A stretch of 64,000 nt of DNA from Mycobacterium scrofulaceum (GTDB lineage: Bacteria > Actinomycetota > Actinomycetes > Mycobacteriales > Mycobacteriaceae), in assembly GCF_002086735.1 (NCBI RefSeq), contig NZ_MVIJ01000001.1, positions 186,001 to 250,000 on the forward strand. The letters are read 5' to 3'. This document shows positions 29,683 through 41,283 of this stretch, piece by piece; position 1 is the first letter of the stretch; every line of letters starts with the position of its first letter. Under the pieces are notes generated by a model that worked only from the letters and a program-made list of their open reading frames with translations, made no database searches and was not told where the DNA came from. The position numbers and the translations under genes are program-made.

Positions 29683-30734
29683 GGCTGACCCAACGCACGC
29701 TCGACGCAGTCCAGCAAGCGGTCGGGCCCCGGTAGCCACAATCGCTCCAGCCGCGCCGGCGGGTAGGGCGTATCGAAGCCGCACGCGCGCAACACCGGCG
29801 CCTCCAGCTCGTAGAACATGTCTTCCTGGATCCGCGCTGCCAAACCGGCCCCATATCCTAGGCTGCGGGGGCCTTCGTGCATCACCACGCAGCGTCCGGT
29901 CCGACGAATCGACGCGGCCACGGTGTCGAAGTCCAGCGGCACCAGTGACCGCAGGTCGATGACTTCCAGGCTCCAACCATGTTGCCGCTGGGCCTCTTCC
30001 GCGGCACCCACCGCGGTACTGACCAGGCTGCCGTAGGTCACGACGGTGACATCGGTGCCGGGCCGGCGCACCCCCGCCCGCCCGATCGGCGGCTCGGGCC
30101 GGCCGGTGTCGACCAGGCCGCGGACCTGGTAGCGCCGCTTGGGTTCGAGGTACATCACCGGGTCCGGACAGGCGATCGCATGACGGAGTAGCCAGTACGC
30201 GTCCGCGGGATTGGACGGAACGACCACCTTCAGGCCGGCGGTGTGGGCCCAATACGATTCGGTGGAGTCCGAATGATGTTCGGCCGCCCCGATTCCGCCG
30301 AATGAGGGGATCCGCACCGTCACCGGCATGTTGATCTCGCCCCGGGTGCGGGTACGGTACTTCGCCAGATGGCTGACCACTTGGTCGAAGGCCGGATAGG
30401 AAAACCCGTCGAACTGGATCTCCGGCACCGGCACGAATCCGCGTAACGCGAGTCCCACCGCGATCCCGATGATGGCGGATTCCGCCAGGGGCGTGTCGAA
30501 ACAGCGTTGCTCACCGAACTTTTCGGCCAGACCCTCGCTCACCCGGAATACCCCGCCCTCGGCCGAGACGTCCTCGCCGAACACCAGCACCCGTTCGTCG
30601 GCGGCCATCGCATCGTGCAGGGCATGGTTGAGCGCCTGCACCATGGTCAGCTGGTCCGCACCCCGCGCGGTCGGTTCCGAGGCGGCGGTGCGGGTTTCGT
30701 CGGAACTGGCGGGGCGGTCGGCGAGCTGAGTCAT
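29679..30734 (-). CDS. pdhB: Branched-chain 2-oxoacid dehydrogenase E1 beta subunit
   Basis: This 351-residue protein is the beta half of the thiamine-diphosphate-dependent E1 decarboxylase. The family motif [21 protein letters not shown] with the cofactor-activating Glu lies near residue 55. [18 protein letters not shown] and [19 protein letters not shown] follow, and a transketolase C-terminal domain comes after residue 210. It starts directly after the E1-alpha frame, which stops at 30735. It needs E1-alpha as partner, and in this sequence that subunit gene is interrupted. It is equivalent to Rv2496c. Confidence 0.94.
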   Translation of the reverse strand: MTQLADRPASSDETRTAASEPTARGADQLTMVQALNHALHDAMAADERVLVFGEDVSAEGGVFRVSEGLAEKFGEQRCFDTPLAESAIIGIAVGLALRGFVPVPEIQFDGFSYPAFDQVVSHLAKYRTRTRGEINMPVTVRIPSFGGIGAAEHHSDSTESYWAHTAGLKVVVPSNPADAYWLLRHAIACPDPVMYLEPKRRYQVRGLVDTGRPEPPIGRAGVRRPGTDVTVVTYGSLVSTAVGAAEEAQRQHGWSLEVIDLRSLVPLDFDTVAASIRRTGRCVVMHEGPRSLGYGAGLAARIQEDMFYELEAPVLRACGFDTPYPPARLERLWLPGPDRLLDCVERALGQP

Positions 30735-31835
30735 TCACGCCTCCTGATCGCTGCGTTCGAGCTCGGCGCGCAGTTGTTGCAGCTGCGCCCGCAGCCCGGG
30801 CGTCATCTCGGCGTACACCGTGGTGAACACCTCCTCGATGTCGAAATCGGGCGCGCCGAAGACCGCGTCGCGCAGTTCGGCGCGCATCCGCTTCGAGCGG
30901 GCGGCCACGCGATCCTCGAGGCGGTCCGTCCACAGGCCCTGCTCCCGAAGGTAAGTGCGGTAGCGCGGGATCGGGTCGAGTGCCGCCCAGCGGTCCACTT
31001 CCTACTGGGTGCGGTAGCGGCTGGGATCGTCGGACGTGGTGTGCGGGCCCAGCCGGTAGGTGACCGCCTCGATCAGGGTCGGGCCGTCGCCGGCCCGGGC
31101 GCGGGCGGCGGCCTCGGCCATCACCGCGTAGCAGGCCAGCACATCGTTGCCGTCCACCCGTATCCCGGGCATGCCGTAGCCGATTGCCTTGTGCGCGATG
31201 GACAGCGCCTTGGTCTGCTTGTGGACGGGCACCGAGATGGCCCACTGGTTGTTCTGGACGAAGAACACGCAAGGCGTGGCGAACACGGCCGCGAAGTTCA
31301 GCGCCTCGTGCACGTCTCCCACGCTGGTGGCGCCGTCGCCGAGGAAGGCCACCGCCACCGAGTCCTCACCGAGACGTTGCGCGGCCATCGCCGCCCCGAC
31401 GGCGTGCAGGGCCTGGGTGCCGATCGGAATCGAGGTCGGGGCGCAGCATTTCTTGGTGAATTCCAGTCCCCCGTGCCAAGTTCCGCGCCACACGGCGCCG
31501 ACGTGCCCGGGTGGGATACCGCGCACCAGATACGCACCGAGCTCCCGGTATTGGGGAAACAACCAGTCGGTCTTGCGCAGACACGCCACCGCGCCCACCT
31601 GGGCGGCTTCCTGACCGAGGCACGACGCGAACAGGGCCAACTCGCCCTGACGCTTCAGGTTGACGAACTCGGTGTCCAGCTCGCGGGTGACCACCATCAT
31701 CTCGTAGAGCCAGCACAGTGTCTCCGCGGGAAGGTCGCGGCCATACCGGAGTTCGGGCGTCGGGGTGCCGTCCGCGGCGACGAGTTGCACCGGCTCGAGA
31801 TCGACGGTCATCGGCAGTTGAGGCACCTTCGCCAT
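30735..31835 (-). pseudogene. pdhA: E1 alpha subunit, interrupted by an in-frame TAG
   Basis: The continuous frame spans 366 residues plus stop, almost the length of Rv2497c (367). TAG at 31002-31004 ends the first part after 277 residues (...DDPSRYRTQ). The next codons, GAA and then GTG at 30996-30998, resume the family sequence (DRWAALDPIPRYRTYL) for 87 residues without a frameshift. The thiamine-diphosphate motif GDGATSVGDVHEALNF is in the first part. The missing piece is the conserved helical C-terminus. A single-base change such as GAG to TAG explains this. It may be a true null allele, readthrough, restart at the GTG, or a sequencing error. A ribosome site GTAGGGAG precedes the ATG at 31835. 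Confidence 0.85.
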
Positions 31836-31864
31836 ACCGTCTCCCTACTTCGGTGCCGCAGGGG

Positions 31865-31960
31865 TCACAGCAAGAGCTCAGCCGGAACCTGCCGCGAGCC
31901 GAAGTCGATCGCCAGCTTCACGAAAGGCTCCGCTCGCCGCGACACTGGCGTACTGCCCAT
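31865..31960 (-). other. Possible 31-codon leader upstream of pdhA
   Basis: An ATG at 31958-31960 opens a 31-codon frame ending PAELLL and a TGA at 31865-31867, only 29 bases before the pdhA ATG. A run of Leu codons next to the stop, ahead of a leucine-catabolic enzyme gene, would be apt for attenuation. The ribosome site is weak and coding is unproven. The remaining gap, 31968-32074, holds nothing else I can identify. Confidence 0.2.
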
Positions 31961-32074
31961 TATGCGCTCAGATGCGAAGAGACCGCGGTGATCGCGAACG
32001 TGTCGCGCCCGCCGTCGACCCGGTCCGTCGGGGTTCCGGTTTCGAGGTCGCGGGTGACATCGGTTTCGCGGACG

Positions 32075-32896
32075 TCATCCGTCGGCCGACTGCCCCGCCC
32101 TGCGCACCAGCATCTCCGCGTGCTTCAGCACGGGAGAGTCCACCATCTGCCCCTCGAACGCGAAAACGCCGCGCTCCGTGCGGGCGGCGGCCAATACTCT
32201 TCGCGCCCAGTCGACTTTCTCCGCGCTGGGCCGGTAGGCGTCGCGCACGACCGGGATCTGGGTCGGGTGGATGCAGACGGTCCCGTGGAAACCCACCGCG
32301 ACCGCGTCGTACGCCTCCGCGCGCAGGCCTTCGATGTCGCGGATGTCCAGATGCACCGCGTCGAGCGCGATCCGGCCGAACGTGGACGCCGCCAGCAGCA
32401 CCGTCGAGCGCACATGGCGCGCGACGTCGCGATAGGTGCCGTCGGCCAGGCGGCTGGAGCTGCCGCCGAGGCTGGCGACCAGGTCCTCGGCGCCCCACAT
32501 CATCGCGACGGTCCCGTCGGCGGCGGCGATCTCGGTGGTGAAGACGGCGCCGCGGGGCGTCTCGATCAGCGCGATGACGTCGCGCGGCGCCAGCGCCGAC
32601 ACCTGCGCGGCAGATTCGGTCTTGGACAGCATCACCGTCGTGTAGGGCGTGTCGGCCAGGGCGTCCAGGTCGCGGCCGTGCTCCTCGGTATCGGCCGCGT
32701 TGACGCGCACCACGGTGCGCGCGGGATCCAGCGGGGTCTCCCGTAGCGCCTTGCGCGCCGCGGGCTTGTCGGCTTCGGCCACGCCGTCCTCGAGGTCGAG
32801 GATCACCACGTCGGCCGCGGCGGCCGCCTTCGCGAAACGCTCGGGACGGTCGGCCGGGCAGAACAGCCAACCCGGGCCGGCGGTCTGCAAGTTCAC
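32075..32896 (-). CDS. citE: CitE-type lyase: (R)-HMG-CoA / citramalyl-CoA lyase
   Basis: This 273-residue TIM-barrel protein of the HpcH/HpaI-CitE family has the same length as I recall for Rv2498c. Key segments are [11 protein letters not shown] (metal and CoA region), [25 protein letters not shown] with the metal-binding Glu/Asp, and [11 protein letters not shown]. The M. tuberculosis enzyme cleaves (R)-3-hydroxy-3-methylglutaryl-CoA and (S)-citramalyl-CoA; it is not a citrate lyase. The last step of leucine breakdown, to acetyl-CoA and acetoacetate, is therefore the likely role. The start is GTG 32894-32896, overlapping the preceding MaoC gene stop as GTGA. It is the last gene of the scoA-to-citE operon. 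Confidence 0.92.
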   Translation of the reverse strand: MNLQTAGPGWLFCPADRPERFAKAAAAADVVILDLEDGVAEADKPAARKALRETPLDPARTVVRVNAADTEEHGRDLDALADTPYTTVMLSKTESAAQVSALAPRDVIALIETPRGAVFTTEIAAADGTVAMMWGAEDLVASLGGSSSRLADGTYRDVARHVRSTVLLAASTFGRIALDAVHLDIRDIEGLRAEAYDAVAVGFHGTVCIHPTQIPVVRDAYRPSAEKVDWARRVLAAARTERGVFAFEGQMVDSPVLKHAEMLVRRAGQSADG

Positions 32897-33390
32897 TTGG
32901 CCTCCTGGTCGCCGGGGCACTTCTGCACCAGCGTCGTGCGCACGGCCCGTGCCACTATGTCGCCGTGCTGGTTGCGACCGGTGTGCTCGAGGGTGACGAT
33001 CCCTTCGCCCGGCCTGCTCTTCGACTCCCGCTTGGCGGTGCACACCGTCTCCGCGTACAGGGTGTCGCCGTGAAACACCGGCTTGGGGAACGACACCTCG
33101 GAGAAGCCCAGGTTGGCGACGATGGTGCCCAGCGTCAGCTGCGAGACCGACAGCCCGACCAGCGTGGACAGGGTGAACATCGAGTTGACCAACCGCTCGC
33201 CCCGAAAGCCCGGCTGCTCGGCGGCCCACGCCGCATCCAGGTGCAGCGACTGGGTGTTCATCGTGAGCGTGGTGAACAAGACGTTGTCGGCCTCGGTGAT
33301 GGTGCGACCCGGCCGGTGCAGATACCTCGTGCCGATCTCGAACTCCTCGAACCACAGGCCGCGCTGGACGACCGATTTGCCTTCGGTCAT
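32893..33390 (-). CDS. MaoC-like hydratase, probable 3-methylglutaconyl-CoA hydratase
   Basis: This is a 165-residue hotdog-fold protein. The hydratase motif region is [32 protein letters not shown], with the Asp and His residues of the MaoC active site. [17 protein letters not shown] follows. Given its place between isovaleryl-CoA dehydrogenase and the HMG-CoA lyase gene, it most likely hydrates 3-methylglutaconyl-CoA. That activity has been assigned to the Rv2499c protein. It overlaps fadE19 by ATGA and citE by GTGA, so all three are translated together. Confidence 0.88.
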   Translation of the reverse strand: MTEGKSVVQRGLWFEEFEIGTRYLHRPGRTITEADNVLFTTLTMNTQSLHLDAAWAAEQPGFRGERLVNSMFTLSTLVGLSVSQLTLGTIVANLGFSEVSFPKPVFHGDTLYAETVCTAKRESKSRPGEGIVTLEHTGRNQHGDIVARAVRTTLVQKCPGDQEAK

Positions 33391-34546
33391 GACAGCCCCA
33401 GCGATCGCGCGATGAGCATCAGCTGGACCTCGGTGGTCCCCTCACCGATCTCCAGGATCTTGCTGTCGCGGTAGTGACGGGCTACGGGGTACTCGTTCAT
33501 GAAGCCGTATCCGCCGTGGATCTGGGTGGCGTCGCGCGCGTTGTCCATGGCCGCTTCCGAAGCGATCATCTTCGCGATGGCGGCCTCCTTCTTGAACTGC
33601 TTGCCGGCCAACATCTTTGCGGCCGCATCGTAATACGCGGTGCGGGCGACGTGCGCGCGTGCCTCCATCCGCGCGATCTTGAAGCTGATCGCCTGGTAGG
33701 AGCCGATCGGCTGACCGAACGACTGCCGTTCCTTGGCGTACTTGACGCTCTCGTCGACGCAGCCCTGCGCGGCACCAGTTGCGAGCGCGGCGATCGCGAT
33801 ACGCCCCTCGTCGAGGATGGACAAGAAGTTCGCGTAGCCGGTGCCGAGGGGGCCCAGCAGGTTCTCCTCCGGGACGCGGGCGTCGGCGAAGCTCAGCGGG
33901 TGGGTGTCCGAGGCGTTCCAGCCGACCTTGCTGTAGACCGGCTCGACGGTGAATCCCGGTGTGCCGTTAGGCACGATGATCGTCGAGATCTCCTTCTTGT
34001 CGCCCACCGTGCCGGTGACCGCGGTGACGGTGACCAGCTTCGTGATGTCGGTGCCGGAGTTGGTGATGAACTGCTTGCTGCCGTTGATCACCCACTCGCC
34101 GTCGTCGAGCCGCGCCGTGGTCCGGGTGGCGCCCGCGTCCGAACCTGCGCCCGGCTCGGTGAGCCCGAAACCGGCCAGAGCCCGCCCGGCCGTCAGGTCC
34201 GGCAGCCACTTGGCTTTCTGTTCCTCGGAACCGAAGCGGTAGATCGGCATGGCGCCGAGGCTGACGCCGGCCTCCAGCGTGATCGCCACCGACTGGTCCA
34301 CCTTGCCGAGTTCCTCGAGCGCCAGCGACAGCGCGAAGTAGTCGCCGCCCATGCCGCCGTATTCCTCGGGGAACGGCAGGCCGAACAACCCCATCTCGCC
34401 CATCTTGGCGACGACCTCGTACGGGAAGCTGTGCTCTTCATCGTGTTTGGCCGATACCGGCGCGACCACGGTGCGCGCGAACTCAGCCACCGTGTCGCGA
34501 AGATCCTGGTATTCCTTGGGTAGCGTTCCCGCGGTAATCGATGTCG

Positions 34547-34550
<4 letters not shown>
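33387..34550 (-). CDS. fadE19: Acyl-CoA dehydrogenase FadE19 (isovaleryl-CoA dehydrogenase)
   Basis: This is a 387-residue FAD enzyme with the acyl-CoA dehydrogenase signatures [20 protein letters not shown] near residue 125 and [20 protein letters not shown] near 350. The C-terminus is [16 protein letters not shown]. It probably oxidises isovaleryl-CoA to 3-methylcrotonyl-CoA in leucine breakdown, passing electrons to ETF. Both neighbours overlap it by 4 bases (ATGA on each side). It is equivalent to Rv2500c. Confidence 0.93.
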
Positions 34551-36553
<2,003 letters not shown>

Positions 36554-36558
36554 GTTCG

Positions 36559-38145
36559 TCACATCCGGAAGACGCCGTAGGAGACCGGCTCCAGCGGTGC
36601 GTTGGCACACACCGAAAGAGCCAGCCCGACAACCGTTCTGGTGTCGGCCGGGTCGATGATGCCGTCGTCCCACAGGCGCGCGGTGGAATAGTACGGGTTG
36701 CCCTGGTCCTCGTATTGCGCGCGGATGGGCGCCTTGAACGCCTCCTCTTCGTCGGGCGGCCACGGTTTGCCGGCCGCGGCGAGCTGCTCGCCGCGCACCG
36801 TGGCCAGCACCGAGGCGGCCTGCTCGCCGCCCATCACCGAGATGCGCGCATTCGGCCACATCCACAGAAAGCGTGGCGAGTACGCCCGGCCGCACATCGA
36901 GTAATTGCCCGCCCCATAGGATCCGCCGATCACGACGGTCAGCTTGGGCACCCGGGCGCAGGCCACGGCGGTCACCATCTTGGCGCCGTGCTTGGCGATG
37001 CCGCCGGCCTCGTAGTCGCGCCCGACCATGAATCCGGCGATGTTCTGCAGAAACAGCAACGGGATCTTGCGTTTGTCGCAGAGCTCGATGAAATGGGCCC
37101 CCTTCAAAGCGGATTCGCCGAACAGGACGCCGTTATTGGCGATGATCCCGACCGGATGGCCGTGGATGCGGGCGAAGGCGGTCATCAGTGTCTTGCCGTA
37201 ATTGACCTTGAATTCGCTGAACTCACCGCCGTCGACCAGGCGCATGACGACCTCGTGCACGTCGTAGGGAACGCGAGGGTCGGGTGGCACGACGTCGTAG
37301 AGCTCGCTCTGCGGGTGCGTGGGCTCGACCGTGGGCAACACGTCCCATTGGGTGGGCTCGCGCGGGCCGAAGGTGGCCGCGATGGCGCGCACGATGCGCA
37401 GCGCGTGCTCGTCGTCGTCGGCGAGGTGGTCGGTGACGCCGGACACCTTCGAGTGCAGGTCGCCGCCGCCGAGGTCCTCGGCCGAGACGATCTCGCCGGT
37501 GGCCGCCTTCACCAGCGGCGGGCCCCCGAGGAAGATCGTGCCCTGCTCGCGCACGATGACGGCCTCGTCGCTCATGGCCGGCACGTAGGCGCCGCCCGCC
37601 GTGCACGAACCGAGAACGGCGGCCACCTGGGGGATTTCCTTGGCGCTCATGGTCGCCTGGTTGTAGAAGATCCTGCCGAAGTGCTCGCGGTCGGGAAACA
37701 CCTCGTCCTGGCGCGGCAGAAAGGCGCCGCCGGAGTCCACCAGATAGATGCAGGGCAGGCGATTCTGCAGGGCGACTTCCTGTGCGCGCAGGTGCTTTTT
37801 GACTGTCATCGGGTAGTAGGTGCCACCCTTGACGGTGGCATCGTTGGCGACGATCACGCACTCGCGCCCGGACACCCGGCCGATCCCGGTGATGATCCCG
37901 GCCCCGGGGGACTCGTCGTCGTACATGCCGTTGGCGGCCAGCGGGGCCAGCTCCAAGAACGGGCTGCCGGGGTCGAGCAGCCGATCAACCCGTTCCCGGG
38001 GCAGCAGCTTGCCACGGCTGACGTGGCGTTCGCGCGCGCGTTCGTTGCCGCCCAGCGCCGCGACCGCCAGCCGGGCGTTCAACTCTGCAACCAGCCGCCG
38101 GTGCTCGTCGGCGAACGATGGCGCCGTCATCACGGATGAACTCAC
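36559..38145 (-). CDS. accD1: 3-methylcrotonyl-CoA carboxylase beta subunit AccD1
   Basis: This is a 528-residue carboxyltransferase subunit with two crotonase-fold halves. Typical segments are [63 protein letters not shown] and [20 protein letters not shown]. The paired glycine-rich oxyanion loops mark acyl-CoA carboxylase beta chains. I chose GTG 38143-38145, which overlaps the scoB stop as GTGA and gives the expected family length. An internal ATG at 38130 is the alternative. It is equivalent to Rv2502c. Confidence 0.94.
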   Translation of the reverse strand: MSSSVMTAPSFADEHRRLVAELNARLAVAALGGNERARERHVSRGKLLPRERVDRLLDPGSPFLELAPLAANGMYDDESPGAGIITGIGRVSGRECVIVANDATVKGGTYYPMTVKKHLRAQEVALQNRLPCIYLVDSGGAFLPRQDEVFPDREHFGRIFYNQATMSAKEIPQVAAVLGSCTAGGAYVPAMSDEAVIVREQGTIFLGGPPLVKAATGEIVSAEDLGGGDLHSKVSGVTDHLADDDEHALRIVRAIAATFGPREPTQWDVLPTVEPTHPQSELYDVVPPDPRVPYDVHEVVMRLVDGGEFSEFKVNYGKTLMTAFARIHGHPVGIIANNGVLFGESALKGAHFIELCDKRKIPLLFLQNIAGFMVGRDYEAGGIAKHGAKMVTAVACARVPKLTVVIGGSYGAGNYSMCGRAYSPRFLWMWPNARISVMGGEQAASVLATVRGEQLAAAGKPWPPDEEEAFKAPIRAQYEDQGNPYYSTARLWDDGIIDPADTRTVVGLALSVCANAPLEPVSYGVFRM

Positions 38146-38792
38146 GAATGCCTCCCGGTTGTCGCCGACGCAAGCGGCGGTTCGGTCTTGTCGCGAACCT
38201 CGTCGACCGAGACGCCGGGGGCGGTCTCGACCAGGTGCAAACCGTCGTCGTGAACGTCGATGACGCCCAGGTCGGTGATGATGCGGTCGACACACCCCGC
38301 GCCGGTGAGCGGAAGCGAGCACTGCGCAACGATTTTCGGGCTACCGTCGCGCGCGGTGTGCTCCATCATCGCGATCACCTTGCGGGCGCCGTGAACCAGA
38401 TCCATCGCACCGCCCATGCCCTTCACCAACTTGCCGGGAATCACCCAGTTGGCGAGGTCGCCGGTGGCCGAGACCTGCATCGCCCCCAGCACCGCCACGT
38501 CGAGGTGGCCGCCGCGGATGATCCCGAACGAGGTCGAGGAGCTGAAGAAGGCCGCGCCCGGCATCGTGGTGACCGTCTCCTTGCCCGCGTTGATCAGATC
38601 CGCGTCGACATCCTCGGGCCGGGGATACGGTCCGACGCCCAGGATCCCATTCTCCGAATGCACGACCACGGTGACGCCGGCCGGGATGTGGTTGGGGACG
38701 AGCGTGGGCATCCCGATGCCGAGGTTGACGTACTGGCCATCCTCCAACTCGGCGGCCACCCGCGCGGCCAAACCGTCTCTGCTCCACGCCAT
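38142..38792 (-). CDS. scoB: 3-oxoacid CoA-transferase subunit B
   Basis: This is a 216-residue beta subunit. The conserved [16 protein letters not shown] and [11 protein letters not shown] carry the catalytic Glu that forms the acyl-CoA thioester intermediate. With ScoA it moves CoA from succinyl-CoA to acetoacetate, making acetoacetyl-CoA from the product of leucine breakdown. The stop overlaps the accD1 GTG. It lies 48 bases after scoA. It is equivalent to Rv2503c. Confidence 0.94.
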   Translation of the reverse strand: MAWSRDGLAARVAAELEDGQYVNLGIGMPTLVPNHIPAGVTVVVHSENGILGVGPYPRPEDVDADLINAGKETVTTMPGAAFFSSSTSFGIIRGGHLDVAVLGAMQVSATGDLANWVIPGKLVKGMGGAMDLVHGARKVIAMMEHTARDGSPKIVAQCSLPLTGAGCVDRIITDLGVIDVHDDGLHLVETAPGVSVDEVRDKTEPPLASATTGRHS

Positions 38793-38840
38793 CAGGCGCC
38801 ACTCCTCATCACTTCGTTCTGCATCGTCGTGGCGCGGCCA

Positions 38841-39584
38841 TCAGCTGACCGTCATCTTCTCGATAGGCTTGACCGGGTCGGGCGCATGCACGACCCGGTG
38901 CACGAAAACGCCCGGGGTGTGCACCGCGGCGGGGTCGATCTCGCCCGGCTCGACGAGGTGTTCCACCTCGGCGATGGTGATCCGGCCGGCCTGCGCGCAG
39001 TCCGGGTTGAAGTTGGCGGCGGCCCGGCGATAGACGAGGTTGCCATGCCGGTCACCCTTCCAGGCGTGCACGAGCGCGAAGTCCGTGCGGATCGCCCGTT
39101 CCAGCACGTAGGTGACGCCGTCGAAGTCGCGGGTCTCCTTCGGCGGGGACACGACGGCCACCGCGCCCGAGGCGTCGTAGCGCCACGGGAGCCCGCCGTC
39201 GGCGACGGCGGTCCCGACCCCTGCCGGGGTGTAGAACGCAGGAATCCCCATCCCGCCGGCGCGCAGCCGCTCGGCCAAAGTGCCCTGCGGTGTGAGCTCG
39301 ACTTCGAGCTCGCCGGCGAGGAATTGGCGCGCGAATTCCTTGTTGTCTCCGACGTAGGAGGCGACGGCCCGGCGAATTCGCTTGTGTTTCAGAAGGTGAA
39401 CCAGTCCGACGCCGTTTCCCCCGCAATTGTTGGACACGGTTTCCAAGCCACCCACCCCGGTGGCCACGAGCGCGGCGATCAAAGCCTCAGGGATGCCGCA
39501 GAACCCGAAGCCCCCGACCGCCAAAGATGACCCGTCGGTTATGTCGGCCACCGCCTCGGCCGCCGTCGCCACCACCTTGTCCAT
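38841..39584 (-). CDS. scoA: 3-oxoacid CoA-transferase subunit A
   Basis: This is a 247-residue alpha subunit with the family loop AVGGFGFCGIPEALI near residue 25, VSNNCGGNGVGLVHLL, and YRRAAANFNPDCAQAGRITI near the end. It is the first gene of the seven-gene leucine-degradation operon. AAGGAGG lies 11 bases before the ATG. It is read from a promoter that overlaps the 39623-39642 palindrome. In M. tuberculosis an acyl-CoA ligase (fadD35) lies between scoA and the regulator; here it is missing and the two genes are directly divergent. It is equivalent to Rv2504c. Confidence 0.94.
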   Translation of the reverse strand: MDKVVATAAEAVADITDGSSLAVGGFGFCGIPEALIAALVATGVGGLETVSNNCGGNGVGLVHLLKHKRIRRAVASYVGDNKEFARQFLAGELEVELTPQGTLAERLRAGGMGIPAFYTPAGVGTAVADGGLPWRYDASGAVAVVSPPKETRDFDGVTYVLERAIRTDFALVHAWKGDRHGNLVYRRAAANFNPDCAQAGRITIAEVEHLVEPGEIDPAAVHTPGVFVHRVVHAPDPVKPIEKMTVS

Positions 39585-39622
39585 CGCCGCAGCAGCCTCC
39601 TTGCCGTCGGGCGGGGCGTTTT

Positions 39623-39642
39623 GAGTTAATGCTCATTAACTC
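39623..39642. promoter_or_regulatory. Operator 1 for the TetR repressor, at the scoA transcription start
   Basis: GAGTTAATGCTCATTAACTC is an inverted repeat with perfect 8-base arms and a 4-base centre. Pairing extends one base on each side and one base inward. It lies just downstream of a minus-strand -10 box, so bound repressor would cover the scoA start of transcription. Confidence 0.75.
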
Positions 39643-39648
39643 AGGGCG

Positions 39649-39654
39649 AGGATA
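39649..39654 (-). promoter_or_regulatory. -10 box for the scoA operon
   Basis: On the minus strand this reads TATCCT, a good fit to TANNNT. The predicted start, about 7 bases on, falls at the edge of operator 1. No clear -35 was found. Confidence 0.5.
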
Positions 39655-39714
39655 CCATCGTCGATGCCGCCGGTCCAGGGACGACGGCCCCCGGGGGCCG
39701 TCCCGCGTCGGAGC

Positions 39715-39734
39715 GAGTTAATTGTGACTAACCC
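39715..39734. promoter_or_regulatory. Operator 2, imperfect, in the -35 region of the TetR gene
   Basis: GAGTTAATTGTGACTAACCC has the same 8-4-8 plan as operator 1. The left arm is identical and the right arm differs at two bases. It lies over the -35 zone of the regulator promoter. Confidence 0.6.
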
Positions 39735-39735
39735 A

Positions 39736-39744
39736 TGCTAAGTT
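39736..39744 (+). promoter_or_regulatory. Extended -10 box of the TetR gene
   Basis: TGCTAAGTT combines a TGn extension with TANNNT. The predicted start is near 39751, inside operator 3, which suggests autorepression. Confidence 0.5.
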
Positions 39745-39759
39745 AGTGGCGATTAACCA
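39740..39759. promoter_or_regulatory. Operator 3, imperfect, over the TetR gene start site
   Basis: AAGTTAGTGGCGATTAACCA repeats the 8-4-8 arrangement, with core GTTA and TAAC kept. Its centre is 25 bases from that of operator 2. Confidence 0.55.
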
Positions 39760-39777
39760 AAAGGACGGGGGTTCGCC

Positions 39778-40437
39778 ATGACAACGTCCACCTCCGACGG
39801 CCGGCCCGGTCCCGCCGACACCCCAAATCGCCGCAGCCAGTTGAAGTCCGACCGGCGTCTGCAACTGTTGTCGGCCGCCGAGCGACTGTTCGCCGAGCGC
39901 GGCTTTCTCGCCGTGCGCCTGGAAGACATCGGCGCCGCCGCCGGTGTGAGCGGTCCGGCGATCTATCGGCACTTCCCCAACAAGGAGTCGCTGCTGGTCG
40001 AATTGCTGGTCGGCATCAGCGCCCGTCTGCTGGCCGGCGCCCGCGACGTGCGGGCCCGCAACTCCGACGACGCGGCCGCCGCCCTGGACGGCCTGATCGA
40101 CTTCCACCTGGACTTCGCGCTGGGCGAACCGGACCTGATCCGCATCCAGGACCGCGACCTCGCGCACCTGCCCGAGGCGGCCGAGAAGCAGGTGCGTAAG
40201 GCGCAGCGCCAATACGTCGAGGTGTGGGTCGGGGTGCTGCGCGAGCTCAACCCCGCCCTGGCCGAGGCCGACGCCCGGCTGACCGCGCACGCGGTGTTCG
40301 GTCTGCTCAATTCGACGCCGTACAGCATGAAATCCCCCGACACCTCGCGCAGTAAGTCCGCCCGCGCCGCACGGTCGCGCGCCGTCATGCGGGCGATGAC
40401 GGTCGCCGCGCTCGCCGCCGGCAACGAATGCCCCTGA
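39778..40437 (+). CDS. bkaR: TetR-family repressor of branched-chain keto-acid metabolism
   Basis: This is a 219-residue regulator. The N-terminal helix-turn-helix (about residues 28-72) reads LLSAAERLFAERGFLAVRLE, then GVSGPAIYRHFPNKESLL. The C-terminal ligand and dimer domain is less conserved, as is usual. It is equivalent to Rv2506, reported to repress the adjacent branched-chain keto-acid operon. Three 8-4-8 repeats between it and scoA fit that role and autoregulation; the effector is unknown and an acyl-CoA is likely. AAGGACGGGGG precedes the ATG. The N-terminal 25 residues are a Pro/Ser-rich extension. Confidence 0.9.
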   Translation: MTTSTSDGRPGPADTPNRRSQLKSDRRLQLLSAAERLFAERGFLAVRLEDIGAAAGVSGPAIYRHFPNKESLLVELLVGISARLLAGARDVRARNSDDAAAALDGLIDFHLDFALGEPDLIRIQDRDLAHLPEAAEKQVRKAQRQYVEVWVGVLRELNPALAEADARLTAHAVFGLLNSTPYSMKSPDTSRSKSARAARSRAVMRAMTVAALAAGNECP

Positions 40438-40505
40438 GCCGCCGCCCTGAGGTGATTCGCCGTTCGGGCCCCCGACGCAGGTACTCTGCACTCCATGAGG
40501 TGGAC

Positions 40506-41279
40506 ATGAACGATTCACGTCCCACCGACCGGTTCAGTCCCCCTTTGCCGGGCTCGGGGCCGCAGGGTTCGTGGTACCCGCTTGCCGACCCCGCCTACGC
40601 GGACCAGGCGGCGTACGCGCCTACCTACGGGGGCCAGGCTCCGCCCTGGGCGCCCGACATGACCGACACCAACACGACCAGGGAGCTGCCGGCGTACTGG
40701 CAGCACGAGCTTCCCGCGTCGGGCCAACTGCATCCCCAAGCAGCCCCCCCGCCGCGCGGCCCGAAGCCGCCACCGCGCTGGTTGTGGATCGTCGCCGGCG
40801 CCGCCGTGTTGCTGGTGGTGGCGTTGGTCGTCGCTCTGGTGCTGGTGAATGACGCGATCAAGACGCAGACCGCCGTCCCGCCGTTGCCCGCCATGCCCGA
40901 GACCACCCCGAGCGTGCCGACCCCGTCGACACGCACGTCACCGCCGCGCATCCCGGCGCCCGTGCCGCCGACGGGCGGCGCACCGACGCCCACCGAATCG
41001 ACCGGCCCGGCCGCGATGCAAGACATCGTGTACAGCGTGGCCGGCGAAGGCCGCGCGATCAGCATCATGTACATCGACACCGGCGGCCTGATCCAAACCG
41101 AATTCAACGTCGCGCTGCCCTGGAGCAAAGAGGTCAGCCTGGCCAAGTCGGCCACGCACCCGGCCAACGTCACCATCGTCAACATCGGTCACAACGTCAC
41201 CTGCTCGGTCACCGTCGACGGCGTCCAGATGACCAAGCGCGTGGGCGTGGGCCTGACGATCTGCGACACCAGGGGTTAG
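40506..41279 (+). CDS. MmpS-like membrane protein (Rv2507-like)
   Basis: This is a 257-residue single-pass protein. A Pro/Tyr/Ala-rich cytoplasmic part (1-95) leads to a membrane segment WLWIVAGAAVLLVVALVVAL (about 98-120). A Pro/Thr-rich periplasmic stalk follows, then a C-terminal beta domain (about 170-257; DIVYSVAGEGRAISIMYIDT, ALPWSKEV, CSVTVDGVQMTKRV) like that of MmpS proteins. MmpS proteins partner MmpL lipid exporters; no mmpL lies beside this gene, so its role is open. A -10-like TACTCT lies at 40482-40487. ATG 40506 is preceded at once by GAGGTGG. It ends 4 bases from the convergent MFS gene. Confidence 0.8.
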   Translation: MNDSRPTDRFSPPLPGSGPQGSWYPLADPAYADQAAYAPTYGGQAPPWAPDMTDTNTTRELPAYWQHELPASGQLHPQAAPPPRGPKPPPRWLWIVAGAAVLLVVALVVALVLVNDAIKTQTAVPPLPAMPETTPSVPTPSTRTSPPRIPAPVPPTGGAPTPTESTGPAAMQDIVYSVAGEGRAISIMYIDTGGLIQTEFNVALPWSKEVSLAKSATHPANVTIVNIGHNVTCSVTVDGVQMTKRVGVGLTICDTRG

Positions 41280-41283
41280 GCGC

